A stretch of 64,000 bases of DNA from Corynebacterium sp. NML140438 (lineage in GTDB: Bacteria; Actinomycetota; Actinomycetes; Mycobacteriales; Mycobacteriaceae). Below the pieces are notes generated by a model. That model saw only the letters and a list, made by a program, of their open reading frames with translations, was not told the origin of the DNA and made no database searches. Where the stretch lies: positions 407,650 through 471,649 of the forward strand of contig NZ_MLCQ01000017.1 of the NCBI RefSeq assembly GCF_001875725.1, read 5' to 3'. A program made the translations under genes and the position numbers. This document shows positions 44,042-53,200 of the stretch, in pieces. Each line of letters opens with the position of its first letter. Position 1 is the stretch's first letter.

Positions 44042-44622
44042 GCTTGCCTCCATGCGTTGAGGTCCACCGTGAATCCCCCGATGAAGCCGCGGGAGGTGTA
44101 CTGCCACACCTCGGGGGTGCCCATGCCGAGTGGGGTCGGCCAGGCGTCGACACCGGGGAAGGCTGGATTGTTGGAGCCCCAGTCGGCAAGCCAGAGGGCG
44201 CCGAACTGGGAGGGGCGGGCCAGGCGCATGTATCGGCGCCAATACCAGGCATTCGTGTAGACGCCAGCAACGCGCACCCCGAACCGCTGGAAGGTGTCGT
44301 AGGCGGCGCGGACGTCGGCAAGCGTGAGCCCAGCGGGGCTTTCCACGTCGAGCCACATCGGGCACTGCATGGCGCCGGGGCCGCGCTGGAGTACCTCGAC
44401 GCTGGCTTCCACCTGCTCAGCCACGCTGGTTCCCTCTGACGGGCTGCGCAGGAAGTGGTAGGTGGACACGTTGAGGTGGGCGGAGTGGGCGTCGACAAAC
44501 AGGGTGGGGAACGCGTGGTCCTGGTAGGTGCCGTCGGTGGTGCGAATGATGGCGAAGTCGAGCGGGCAGGCGGTGAAGTCGAAGCCTGCCTGGTGCTCGG
44601 ATACGTCGACGCCGAACCGCAT
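44038..44622 (-). CDS. GH25 family lysozyme-like hydrolase
   Basis: 194-aa protein matching the GH25 catalytic barrel: GVDVSEHQ (catalytic Asp near residue 6), FAIIRTTDGTYQD, STYHFLRS and the catalytic DXE pair in MWLDVES near 92. It has no signal peptide, which is unusual for a muramidase, so export or function is uncertain; it could be a degraded or cytoplasmic relative. Translationally coupled on both sides: its ATG overlaps the NUDIX stop (TAATG) and its stop overlaps the esterase start. Confidence 0.85.
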   Translation of the reverse strand: MRFGVDVSEHQAGFDFTACPLDFAIIRTTDGTYQDHAFPTLFVDAHSAHLNVSTYHFLRSPSEGTSVAEQVEASVEVLQRGPGAMQCPMWLDVESPAGLTLADVRAAYDTFQRFGVRVAGVYTNAWYWRRYMRLARPSQFGALWLADWGSNNPAFPGVDAWPTPLGMGTPEVWQYTSRGFIGGFTVDLNAWRQA

Positions 44623-45149
44623 TAGTTGCGCTTGCTAAAGCCCATGCGTGGCTGGAAGCCCTCGGGGCGCTTGCGCTGGGCGGCGGCGTCGCCGATGACG
44701 AGACGCCACTTCGCGTCCGTGACCGGCATGTGGGAGAGCGGGAACCAGCCGACGTCGATGGATTCGTCGTCACCGACGACTGGCTCCTGAGAGGGGTCGA
44801 CGGCTTCGAGGCGGATCTGCGTCGACATGTAGCTTGCGACGTCCCCATTGTCGTGTGTGACGGGGCCGATGGCGCCGACGCCGAGGATCGCTGCCGGGGT
44901 GGCCTTGATACCGGTCTCTTCGAGCACCTCGCGCACCGCGGCGTCGTGGGCGTCCTCACCCGGGTCGGCGATGCCGGTCACGGGCGTCCACTCCTCGTTG
45001 TCCGCGCGGCGGACGAGGAGCACTTCGGGCACTGCCCACGGGGTGTCCGCGGTGGAATCCCGCAGCACGACGGCGCATACGGAGGGAACCCACATTGGGT
45101 CGGTTCCGATCTTCTTTCGGGTCTGCACGATGAACTCGGGTATAGGCAT
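44622..45149 (-). CDS. NUDIX hydrolase
   Basis: 175-aa protein with a full Nudix box: G-x5-E-x7-REVLEE-x-G at residues 59-81. The substrate is not evident; PMWVPSVCAVVLRD and YMSTQIRLEAV fit mutT/ADP-ribose type enzymes. Start 45149 follows TACACT by 7 nt; a longer frame to 45323 would overlap the divergent gene. First gene of a NUDIX - GH25 - esterase unit with one-base overlaps. Confidence 0.9.
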   Translation of the reverse strand: MPIPEFIVQTRKKIGTDPMWVPSVCAVVLRDSTADTPWAVPEVLLVRRADNEEWTPVTGIADPGEDAHDAAVREVLEETGIKATPAAILGVGAIGPVTHDNGDVASYMSTQIRLEAVDPSQEPVVGDDESIDVGWFPLSHMPVTDAKWRLVIGDAAAQRKRPEGFQPRMGFSKRN

Positions 45150-45156
45150 GGGTTCA

Positions 45157-45175
45157 AGTGTACTTCGGTTACTAT
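45157..45175. promoter_or_regulatory. Overlapping divergent promoters in a 33-bp gap
   Basis: Minus-strand TACACT (45157-45162) ends 7 nt before the NUDIX ATG; plus-strand TACTAT (45170-45175) ends 7 nt before the ATG at 45183. Both genes appear leaderless. Confidence 0.55.
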
Positions 45176-45182
45176 TTACGTC

Positions 45183-45911
45183 ATGTTGCACACCACCACT
45201 GATGACTCCGCTCAGTCTGCCGCTTTGCTTCGTCGGGTGCCGACGGCGGTGTTCGTGGTGGTCTACGGCGCGCTTGTGGTGGTGTTGGCTTCGCTGGCAG
45301 TTGCGCTCTACGGCTACCAGCACAATGCCCCGCAGGAAACGCGGCTGCAGCGCGAGCTGGTGTTTTTACCGGAGGCGCCACAGGCCGATGTTGCGTCGAT
45401 AGAGGCGAGCATTCGGCCGTACCTGATCGCGAACGCGGAGGTGCACGAGGCGCACCGCGGCGCGGCGGTGCGCGGCGATATCACGGATACCGCGGTGCAG
45501 GATGTGGACTCGTTCTCGGGCCACCTGTCGCGTTTGCTGCAGCAAAACTGCATCCCCGGCGTTGAGCTTCGCACGGGCAGCAACCTCAATGTGAGTTTGT
45601 GGGACTACTGCCACGATGCGCCCGCACCGGAATCGATTGCGCAGCTCATGCGCCTCGCTGTGGGGTATGACGCCGACTTCGTCGGGTTCCTGCACTACCC
45701 GTTCGGGCAGAAAGTCAAGGTAACGTGGATGAACGTGGCCGACGAGGCTGATCGCGACAGCCTGGTCGCAATGTGGGAGGAGGTCGGCCTGCCCGACGGC
45801 TTCGTCGAGGTGATTTACCAGGTCTATGGGGCGGGCGAAGTGACCACGCTCGAGATTGATAACAAGGGCAAGCACGACCTGCAGACGAACACGACGCCCG
45901 ATACTCAGTAG
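45183..45911 (+). CDS. Membrane-anchored hypothetical protein
   Basis: 242-aa protein with one transmembrane helix near 20-45 (VVVYGALVVVLASLAVALYGY) and an extracytoplasmic domain rich in acidic residues. It has two cysteines (NCIPG and DYCHDAP) that may pair. I recognise no family. The start at 45183 is set by TACTAT 7 nt upstream; a longer frame from 44730 runs antisense to the NUDIX gene. Convergent with the serine protease gene (stops 2 bp apart). Confidence 0.75.
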   Translation: MLHTTTDDSAQSAALLRRVPTAVFVVVYGALVVVLASLAVALYGYQHNAPQETRLQRELVFLPEAPQADVASIEASIRPYLIANAEVHEAHRGAAVRGDITDTAVQDVDSFSGHLSRLLQQNCIPGVELRTGSNLNVSLWDYCHDAPAPESIAQLMRLAVGYDADFVGFLHYPFGQKVKVTWMNVADEADRDSLVAMWEEVGLPDGFVEVIYQVYGAGEVTTLEIDNKGKHDLQTNTTPDTQ

Positions 45912-45912
45912 C

Positions 45913-46935
45913 TCACCACTGCTGTTCGACCCACTGGGCGTCCGGCACGACGCGCTCGATGACGCTCAGGATTTGGTCGACATTGGAGTAGGACATCATG
46001 ATCGGGTCCTCCATGCCTTCCCAGCACTCCTCCCCTGAACGGTCGGCTTCCGTCCCGGAAACCACACCGATGATGGTGGCCCGCCCGTTCACGTCGGCGA
46101 AGACGGGGCCGCCCGAGTCGCCGGAGGAGGCGCACACACCCGCGATGTCGCCGCGGGACTCACGTTGCTCTTCGTCGTCGTGGGCGGTCACGATCTGGAC
46201 GCGCTCCGCGGCCTCGAAGTGACCGCAGGTGTAGCCGGTGGTTCCGCCCGTTTTGCAAACGCGGTCAACGGGCCCAATGTCGGCGCCGATGCCCGTTGGG
46301 ATCGGGTCACCTACGAGCGGGACGGCGCGGTCCGTGTCGTAGATCTCGATGATGCCGACGTCGATGCGTTCGGCCTGCGGATCTTCCACGTCCGGGGTGT
46401 AGAGCCCGGAGTAGATAAACCTGCCGACCTCCTGCGAGTAGTCGTTGGTGTCCGACGCCCCCTTCGGCCACACCAGGTTGCCTTCGCGCCCGCAGTGCCC
46501 GGCGGTGACGGCGTAGGAGCGGCCGTCGGCACCTGAGAAGGTGAACGCGACGGTGCAGGACTGCGCGGTGAAGCGCTCCCCCGGCTCCGGGTAGTGGTCC
46601 GTGGACTGGATCAGCGAGCCCGGCGCCCACGGTGCGAACGCGGGCACAAGAATCCGGTTACCTGTATCGGCAGGCGGCTGCTCCCCGGGGCGCTGGACGG
46701 CTTCCTGGGCTTGGCGCTCCTCGGCCGTGCGCGTGTCTATTTCAGAGGTGTGCAGGCCCAGCCACACCACCATCCCGACCAAGCACAGCGCGGCGACGAC
46801 GATAGTGAACCACGCGCCACCACCCAGCCCGCGCCGAGGCGCCGGCTGCCCTAGCGGGGCGACCGGCTCCGGGAACGTCCACTGTTGCCCGTCTTCGGGC
46901 TGGTATTTCTTGGCGAGGTCGCCGCTACTGCTCAT
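45913..46935 (-). CDS. Membrane-anchored trypsin-like serine protease (S1)
   Basis: 340-aa protein with a cytoplasmic proline-rich N-terminus, a transmembrane helix near 44-64 (WFTIVVAALCLVGMVVWLGL), a linker, then a chymotrypsin fold. The catalytic His is in TAGHCG, the Asp in RIDVGI and the Ser in GDSGGPVF; extra cysteines (SCTV, HCGR, VCKT, YTCG, VCASS, ECWE) can form disulfides. The start is ATG 46935, overlapping the stop of the upstream 47-aa gene (ATGAGCAGTAG); an ATG at 46947 is also possible. Role at the cell surface is unknown. Confidence 0.85.
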   Translation of the reverse strand: MSSSGDLAKKYQPEDGQQWTFPEPVAPLGQPAPRRGLGGGAWFTIVVAALCLVGMVVWLGLHTSEIDTRTAEERQAQEAVQRPGEQPPADTGNRILVPAFAPWAPGSLIQSTDHYPEPGERFTAQSCTVAFTFSGADGRSYAVTAGHCGREGNLVWPKGASDTNDYSQEVGRFIYSGLYTPDVEDPQAERIDVGIIEIYDTDRAVPLVGDPIPTGIGADIGPVDRVCKTGGTTGYTCGHFEAAERVQIVTAHDDEEQRESRGDIAGVCASSGDSGGPVFADVNGRATIIGVVSGTEADRSGEECWEGMEDPIMMSYSNVDQILSVIERVVPDAQWVEQQW

Positions 46936-47068
46936 CGCCCGCTTCATCGTCGGCGAAGGCAGGGTCGCCCTTGGCGGCCTCTTCCTTTTGGATCTTCATG
47001 TCACGGATGAACTTCTCCGGGTCGAACTCGGTGAAGTACTCCGGGCCTGCGAACTGTTCCTGTGCCAT
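46925..47068 (-). CDS. Small acidic 47-aa protein downstream of thrC
   Basis: ATG at 47068, 3 bp after the thrC stop, with GAAGGGAAG inside the thrC end as ribosome-binding site; stop TAG at 46927-46925 overlaps the start of the protease gene. The product begins MAQEQFAGPEYF and has FDPEKFIRDMKIQKEEAAKG then an acidic tail. Its helical, charged composition looks like a real small protein rather than chance, and coupling on both sides supports this. No function recognised. Confidence 0.65.
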   Translation of the reverse strand: MAQEQFAGPEYFTEFDPEKFIRDMKIQKEEAAKGDPAFADDEAGDEQ

Positions 47069-47071
47069 GTG

Positions 47072-48517
47072 CTACTTCCCTTCAATGGAGTCTTGGATAA
47101 AGGCCTTCACGGCTTCGGCGTCATTCGGCAATTCGGTGACGTGCCGTGGTTGGTCCATGATGCCACGGAAGCGCTCCGGCACCTCCGGCTGGGTGCCAGT
47201 GGCCGCGACGATGGTCTCGGCGAACTTCACCGGCAGCGCGGTCTCAAGCACGACGACTGGGGTGTCGACGTCGCCACTGACGGCACGGGCGGCGTGGACA
47301 CCGTCGGCGGTGTGCGGGTCAATCAGCACGCCCGAGCGCTCGTGGACCTCGCGGATGGTCGCCACGCGGTCAGCGTGGGTGGACGAGGAGGAGCAGAATC
47401 CGAACGCGTCGCGGATGCGGTCGAGGACGTCTGCACCGCCGAAGTCCTCAGCATCGAAGCCGCCGTCGTTGACCTTGGTGCCGAACAGCTCGCTGGTCAG
47501 CGCTGCGTCGCGCCCGACGGCGTCGAACATCATGCGCTCGAAGTTCGACGCCTTCGAGATATCCATCGACGGTGAGGACGTCGCCTGGGTCTCAGCAGCG
47601 CTGCGCGGGCGGTACTGGCCGGTGCGGAAGAACTCGTCGAGGACGTCGTTCTCGTTGGTGGCAACGATCAGGCGGTCAACGGGCAGGCCCATCCGCTTGG
47701 TGATGTAGCCGGCGCACACATCGCCGAAGTTGCCGGTTGGCACCGAGAAGCTCACCTTCTGCGAGTTGTTCTCGGTCACGCGCAGGTAGGTCGAGATGTA
47801 GTAGACGGTCTGGGCAAGCAGGCGCGCCCAGTTGATCGAGTTGACGGCGCCGATGGCGTACTTGGCCTTGAAGTCGGCATCCCCGTTGACGGCCTTGACC
47901 ACATCCTGGCAGTCGTCGAAGACGCCATCGAGGGCGATGTTGAAGATGTTCGGGTCATCAAGGCCGAACATTTGAGCTTGTTGGAACGGCGTCATCCGTC
48001 CGGCCGGGGTGAGCATAAACACGCGGATGTTGTTGCGGCCGCGCATCGCGTACTCGGCAGATGAGCCGGTATCGCCGCTAGTGGCGCCCAGGATGTTCAG
48101 GTGGCGGCCGCGGCGGCCAAGCTCGTACTCGAAGAGCTCGCCGAGCAGCTGCATCGCCATATCTTTAAACGCCGCGGTTGGCCCCTCAGAGAGGTGCGCC
48201 AGCCACAGGTCGTCCTCGAGTTTGGTCACGGGGACGATGGCGGCGTCGTTAAATACTGGGGTGCGGTAGGCGCGGGCCGTGATCGCTTCGATGTCGGCGT
48301 GCGGGATGTCGTCGATAAAAAGCTTGAGGACCTCTGCGGCAAGTGCCGCGTACCCGCGCTCGGCGAGCAGCGTGCGCCAGCTATCGAGCTGCTCAGGGGT
48401 CAGCTGCGGGTACTCGACGGGGAGGAACAAGCCGCCGTCCGGGCTTAAGCCGGTGAGCAGAATGTCGGTGAACTTGTAGGTTGTGCCTGCGGTATCGCGC
48501 GTTGAAATGTAATCCAC
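47072..48517 (-). CDS. thrC: Threonine synthase
   Basis: PLP enzyme converting O-phosphohomoserine to threonine in the cytoplasm. The 481-aa protein opens VDYISTRDTAG, has the PLP lysine in GPTAAFKDMAMQ near 120, ATSGDTGSSAEYA near 155 for phosphate binding, and SVPTGNFGDVCAG near 260. The GTG at 48517 agrees with the corynebacterial N-terminus and lies 8 nt after TAGACT; the open frame extends to 48541 without signals. The small gene and protease lie directly downstream. Confidence 0.95.
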   Translation of the reverse strand: MDYISTRDTAGTTYKFTDILLTGLSPDGGLFLPVEYPQLTPEQLDSWRTLLAERGYAALAAEVLKLFIDDIPHADIEAITARAYRTPVFNDAAIVPVTKLEDDLWLAHLSEGPTAAFKDMAMQLLGELFEYELGRRGRHLNILGATSGDTGSSAEYAMRGRNNIRVFMLTPAGRMTPFQQAQMFGLDDPNIFNIALDGVFDDCQDVVKAVNGDADFKAKYAIGAVNSINWARLLAQTVYYISTYLRVTENNSQKVSFSVPTGNFGDVCAGYITKRMGLPVDRLIVATNENDVLDEFFRTGQYRPRSAAETQATSSPSMDISKASNFERMMFDAVGRDAALTSELFGTKVNDGGFDAEDFGGADVLDRIRDAFGFCSSSSTHADRVATIREVHERSGVLIDPHTADGVHAARAVSGDVDTPVVVLETALPVKFAETIVAATGTQPEVPERFRGIMDQPRHVTELPNDAEAVKAFIQDSIEGK

Positions 48518-48525
48518 GGTTGCAC

Positions 48526-48531
48526 AGTCTA
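48526..48531 (-). promoter_or_regulatory. -10 hexamer of thrC
   Basis: TAGACT ends 8 nt before the GTG at 48517; leaderless inferred. Confidence 0.5.
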
Positions 48532-48575
48532 CGTCACGCACCAGACCCGCATGCCAGATTGCCTAGCCGAGGGAG

Positions 48576-48581
48576 TACCTT
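48576..48581 (+). promoter_or_regulatory. -10 hexamer of the MFS gene
   Basis: TACCTT ends 7 nt before the ATG at 48589; leaderless inferred. Confidence 0.45.
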
Positions 48582-48588
48582 GTACCGC

Positions 48589-49905
48589 ATGCCTCAATCC
48601 AACTCCCCTGTCTCCCGGCCTAACGACCCGCAGCAGCGCGTCACCCGGCGCGCCCTGTTTGTGTGGTTCGGTGCGGTCGCGGTGTACGTGGTCGCTATCT
48701 TGGGTCGCACGTCCTTCGGTGTCGCGGGTGTTGAGGCGATCGATCGCTTTGGTATCGACGCCTCGCGCATCGCCGTGTTCACCGCCGTGCAGGTTGGTGT
48801 GTACTCGCTGGCGCAGATTCCGACTGGGGTGCTGATCGATAGGCAGGGGCCGCGCTTCATGCTGATTGTCGGCGCGCTCGTGATGGCGGTGGGCCAGATC
48901 TTGCTTGGGTTTACGTCCTCGTATCCTGTCGCGCTTGCGGCGCGCGTGCTCATCGGCGCGGGCGACGCCACCGCGTTTCTGGCGGTAATGCGCATCCTGC
49001 CGAGCTGGTTCCCACCCCGCAAGACGCCGCTGTTTACGCAGCTGTCGACGGCGATTGGGCAGATGGGTCAGTTCCTGTCCGCGGTGCCGTTTTTGGCGCT
49101 GCTGCACGCGAAGGGCTGGCAGGTCGCGTTCGTGTCGCTGGGTGCGGTCGGGGTGTTGGTGGCACTCGCCGCGGTGGTGGCGGTGGCGGACGCCCCCACG
49201 AAGCCCGGTGAAGAATCCCCCGCCAAGAGTGCAAAGGTGCCGCTTCGCACCACACTTTCGACGGTGGTGCGCTCCCCTGTGTGCTGGGAGGCCTTCTTCA
49301 TCCACGGGTTTTCCATCTTCCCGATGATCACCTTCACGCTGCTGTGGGGCGTGCCGATGATGACGCTCGGCATGGGCTTGAACGAGCAGGAAGCGGGTTC
49401 GGTCCTCATCATCTTGACGGTGTGCATGATTGTTGCGTCGCCGGTGCTCGGGGCGGTCTCTGCGCGCATGGGGGTTCGCCGCGACATGGCGGTCATCGTG
49501 CTGTGCTCACTGACACCGCTGATGTTTTTGTGGTTCTTTTCGACGTCCACTCCGCGCGGATACGGCGCGATCCTGGCGGTGGTGATCGTGATGGGCACGG
49601 TGGTTCCCGCGTCCAACTTCGGCTTCGATAACGTGCGCGAGCACACGCCGCCAGGCATGGTGGCGACCGGGACCGGCCTGGCAAACATGGGCGGGTTTAC
49701 TTCCTCCATGGTGTCGGCGCAGGCGGTGGGGATTTTGCTGGACCACTCGGCGGATTCGGTGCAGTACACGTGGGAAGATTTCCAGCACGCTTGGGTTGCT
49801 GTCTACGTACTGGCGGCCCTCCTGCTTGTGGGGGTGCTGGTGGCGCAGCCGCAGATGCGCAGGCTCAAGATCGTCGAGCAGGCGCCACCGCGGGCTGCGA
49901 ACTAA
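48589..49905 (+). CDS. MFS transporter
   Basis: 438-aa permease with 12 predicted helices; the helix 2-3 motif A is GVLIDRQGPRFML near 82-95 and the second copy SARMGVRRDMAV sits after helix 8. N-terminus is polar and basic (RPNDPQQRVTRR). Core-genome composition, unlike the MFS protein at 32838. Conserved beside thrC in corynebacteria; substrate not known. The start at 48589 is supported by TACCTT 7 nt upstream. Confidence 0.88.
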   Translation: MPQSNSPVSRPNDPQQRVTRRALFVWFGAVAVYVVAILGRTSFGVAGVEAIDRFGIDASRIAVFTAVQVGVYSLAQIPTGVLIDRQGPRFMLIVGALVMAVGQILLGFTSSYPVALAARVLIGAGDATAFLAVMRILPSWFPPRKTPLFTQLSTAIGQMGQFLSAVPFLALLHAKGWQVAFVSLGAVGVLVALAAVVAVADAPTKPGEESPAKSAKVPLRTTLSTVVRSPVCWEAFFIHGFSIFPMITFTLLWGVPMMTLGMGLNEQEAGSVLIILTVCMIVASPVLGAVSARMGVRRDMAVIVLCSLTPLMFLWFFSTSTPRGYGAILAVVIVMGTVVPASNFGFDNVREHTPPGMVATGTGLANMGGFTSSMVSAQAVGILLDHSADSVQYTWEDFQHAWVAVYVLAALLLVGVLVAQPQMRRLKIVEQAPPRAAN

Positions 49906-49914
49906 GAACACCCG

Positions 49915-50220
49915 CTAGCGCCGCGGCGGTTCCTGGCGCCCGGTCAGGATGTCCACGACGGAGCGGATGGCGGCGTCGCCTAGCTGCGGCAACGCCGAGG
50001 AGCCCGGGGTGGAGACCGTCGTGTTCTCTTCGTGGGAGCGCTCGGGCACGCGCTGCTGGTGGGCATCCGTGGTGCCAGGCTCCACGGCGATGCTCAGCGT
50101 GGAATCTGCCAGTTCGAGTGCGGTGTCGGGGGTGACGCCGGCGACGCGGGCGGCGTCGACAAGTGCGACGAGGTCCGCGAACGTTGCGTGTTCAAGGTCG
50201 ATTGCAATCTGTACAGCCAT
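49915..50220 (-). CDS. Conserved hypothetical protein
   Basis: 101-aa small acidic protein. The N-terminal half (IAIDLEHATFADLVALVDAARVAGV) looks like a helical element, followed by a low-complexity middle with RSHEENTTVSTPG and a C-terminal helix AAIRSVVDILTGRQ. No family recognised. The start at 50220 follows TATGCT by 7 nt; it lies between the MFS gene and glnE on the glnE strand. Confidence 0.7.
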   Translation of the reverse strand: MAVQIAIDLEHATFADLVALVDAARVAGVTPDTALELADSTLSIAVEPGTTDAHQQRVPERSHEENTTVSTPGSSALPQLGDAAIRSVVDILTGRQEPPRR

Positions 50221-50227
50221 GGGCACC

Positions 50228-50233
50228 AGCATA
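50228..50233 (-). promoter_or_regulatory. -10 hexamer of the 101-aa gene
   Basis: TATGCT ends 7 nt before the ATG at 50220; it lies directly after the glnE stop (50236), so it may give the small gene its own promoter. Confidence 0.45.
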
Positions 50234-50235
50234 AG

Positions 50236-53200
50236 TTATTCGAACTCGAGCGACGGGGCCTCGCCCCAAAACACCTCCTCCACCACGCGATATGCGCGGC
50301 GGGTGGTGCGCCGGTAGTCCTCCAGGAACTGCTGTTGGTGCTCCGGGCTGTAGCCCGCGGAGCCCGCAACAGGCCCGAGCTGCGTACCCGGTGCGGGCAG
50401 CTGGTCGGTGCGCTTGCCAGTAACGAGCACGATGGCGTTGCGGGCCCTGGTGGCCATCAGCCATGCCTCGCGCAGCTGGCGGGCCTGCTGCGGCGCGATG
50501 ACCTGCGGTAGGTCGTCGTCGGGGTCGGCGAGGTAGTCGAGGGCCTCCAGCGTGGAGGTGGTGTGCAGGGCCGGGTGGGTGTGCGCGTGCATCATGGTGA
50601 GCAGCTGTACGGTCCATTCGACGTCGGCGAGCGCCCCGCGGCCCAGTTTGGTGTGGGTGGCGCGGTCCGCCCCACGCGGCAGGCGCTCGTTGTCCACGCG
50701 CGCCTTGATGCGGCGCACCTCCCTGATGTCGCGCTGGCTCGCGCCCTCCGGAGGGTATCGCACCGGGTCGATGACGCGCAGGAAGTCCGCGCCGAGGTCC
50801 CGGTCACCGGCGATGGTGATAGCGCGCAGCAGCGCCTGGCGCTCCCACACCTCGCCCCACTCGGTGTAGTAACGCTCGTAGGACTCCACTGTGCGCACCA
50901 CCGCGCCGGAACGCCCCTCGGGGCGCAGTCCAAGGTCGACCTCGAGTGGCGGGTCGGCGCTCGGCTTCGCCAGGCGTGCGCGCATCGCCTCAATCACCTT
51001 GGCGGCCCACACGGTTGCCTCGTGGTCGTCGTAGCCCTCGTTGGCCGCCGCCACTACCATCACGTCTGCGTCCGAGCCGTAGCCGAGCTCCGCCCCGCCG
51101 AGTCTGCCCATCCCGATCACAGCGATGCGCGCCGGCGCTGGGCGGTCGGGATCCTCGTGCTGGGCGCGCATCTCGGCGGCGAGCGCTGCGCGCAGGACGG
51201 CGTCCCACACGTAGGTGAGCTCCTCGCAAACCTGGCGCACCTCCATGAAGCCGAGCAAGTCGGCGGCTGCGATGCGCGCGAGCTCCGCCCGGCGCAGCGA
51301 ACGCGCCACCGACACCGCGCGGTCCGGGTCCTCGTAGCGCCCGGCGGCTGCAACGATCGCCTTCTCCACTTGGTCGGACGCTGCCTCGATGAGGCGCGGC
51401 CCCGAGGAGCCGTCGCCGAAGAGTTTGACCACCTCAGGGGCCGCGATGATCAGCTCAGAGGCGTACGGGCTGGTACCTAGAATTTGCATGAGTCGCTGGC
51501 TGACCACGCCTTCGTCGCGCAGCATGCGCAAAAACCAGTTCTTATCCTCCGCGGCCTCCGAAAGCTTGCGGTAGTTCAGCAGCCCCGCGTCCGGGTCCGC
51601 GGTTCCACCCAGCCAGTGCATGAGCGACGGCAGCAGGATCGCCTGCAGCTTCGCCCTGCGCGAGGTGCCTTTCACCAGGGCGGTGAGGTGATCGTGGGCG
51701 CGGGCCGGGTGGCGGTAGCCGAGTGCGGCAAGCTGTGCCTTGACGGCGTCAGCACTCAAGGTGGCCTCGCCGTAGCTCAGGTTGACCACCGCGCTGAGCA
51801 GCGGGCGGTAGAAGATGCGTTCGTGCAGGTTCGCCACGGTGAATCGGACTTGCTTGAGGCGGGTGCGCAGCGCCTCGGTCGCCGTCGCGCGCGGGCCGGT
51901 GCGGAAGCCCGAGGTGCGCGCGAGCCACCGCAGCGCCTTCGCGTCGTCGGGTCTGGGCAGCTGGTGGGTGCGCTTGAAGCGGGTGAGCTGCAGTCGGTGC
52001 TCGAGCAGGCGGAGGAACTCATAGGCGTCAATCAACTTGGCGCCGTCTTCGCGTCCGATGTAGCCGCCGTCGGTGAGCACCTGGAGCGCGTCGACGGTGT
52101 TCTTCACCCGAATACTTGGGTCGATGCGCCCATGCACGAGTTGGAGCAGCTGGACGGCGAATTCGACGTCGCGAAGCCCGCCGCTGCCAAGCTTGAGCTC
52201 GCGCTCGCGCAGGTCTTTCGGCACGTGCTCGAGTACGCGCCTGCGCATCGCTTGGACGTCCTCGACGAAGCTTGTGCGTTGCGACGCCTCCCAGACCAGC
52301 GGACGCAACGCCGCAATATAGCGCTGCCCCACCTCGGCGTTGCCGGTCATCGGGCGGGCCTTGAGCAGTGCCTGAAACTCCCAGGTCTGCGCCCAGCGCT
52401 TGTAGTAGGCCAGGTGGCTATCGACGGTGCGCACGAGCGCCCCGGACTTGCCCTCAGGACGCAGGTTGGCGTCGACTTCGAAGAAGCAGGCGGTGCCCAG
52501 CTGCATCACAGTGCTGGCGGTCTTGGTGGCTCGGGCGGTGGCGGGTTCGGCGACGAAGATGACGTCGACGTCGGAGATGTAGTTGAGTTCGCGGGCGCCG
52601 CACTTGCCCATCGCCATGATTGCCAGGTGGGAGTCGGGGTCGTCGTCGCCGTAGGTTTCGCGGATGGCGACGGCCAGCGCTGCAGTCAGGGCGGCGTCGG
52701 CAAGCGTGGTGACGTACTCGGTGACGTCGCGGTAGCCGACCTCGCTAGCGAGGTCGGAGGCGGCGATGCGCATCATGAGGGTGAGGTAGTGCTCGCGAAG
52801 CGGCGCGGTGGCGCTGGAGTGGGATGCCCACTCCTGTCCCGCCCGGTAGGTACCGGGGGTGGTCAGGTCCTCGCTTGCGGTGTCACCCTCGAGCGCGACC
52901 GGCACGGCGTCGACGGTGCCGAGCATCGTGCGGAAGAGCTCCTCACTGCCAGGCAGCGGCTCGAGCAGGGTGCGCCAGTGCTGCGGGTGCGCCACTAGGT
53001 GGTCGGACAGCGCGGTCGAGCCGCCGAGTAGCGCGAACAGCCGGGCACGGAACTGTCCGTCGCTCGCCAGGTAGGTGTGCACGTCGTCCCAGGATGTGGC
53101 GTCGTCAAGCGCGCTGTGGAGACGGTAGAGCGTGTTGAGTGCGAGGTCGGGATCGCCGGCGTCGGCAAGCGCTGCGAGCACCTTCCCATCGGTGATGCCG

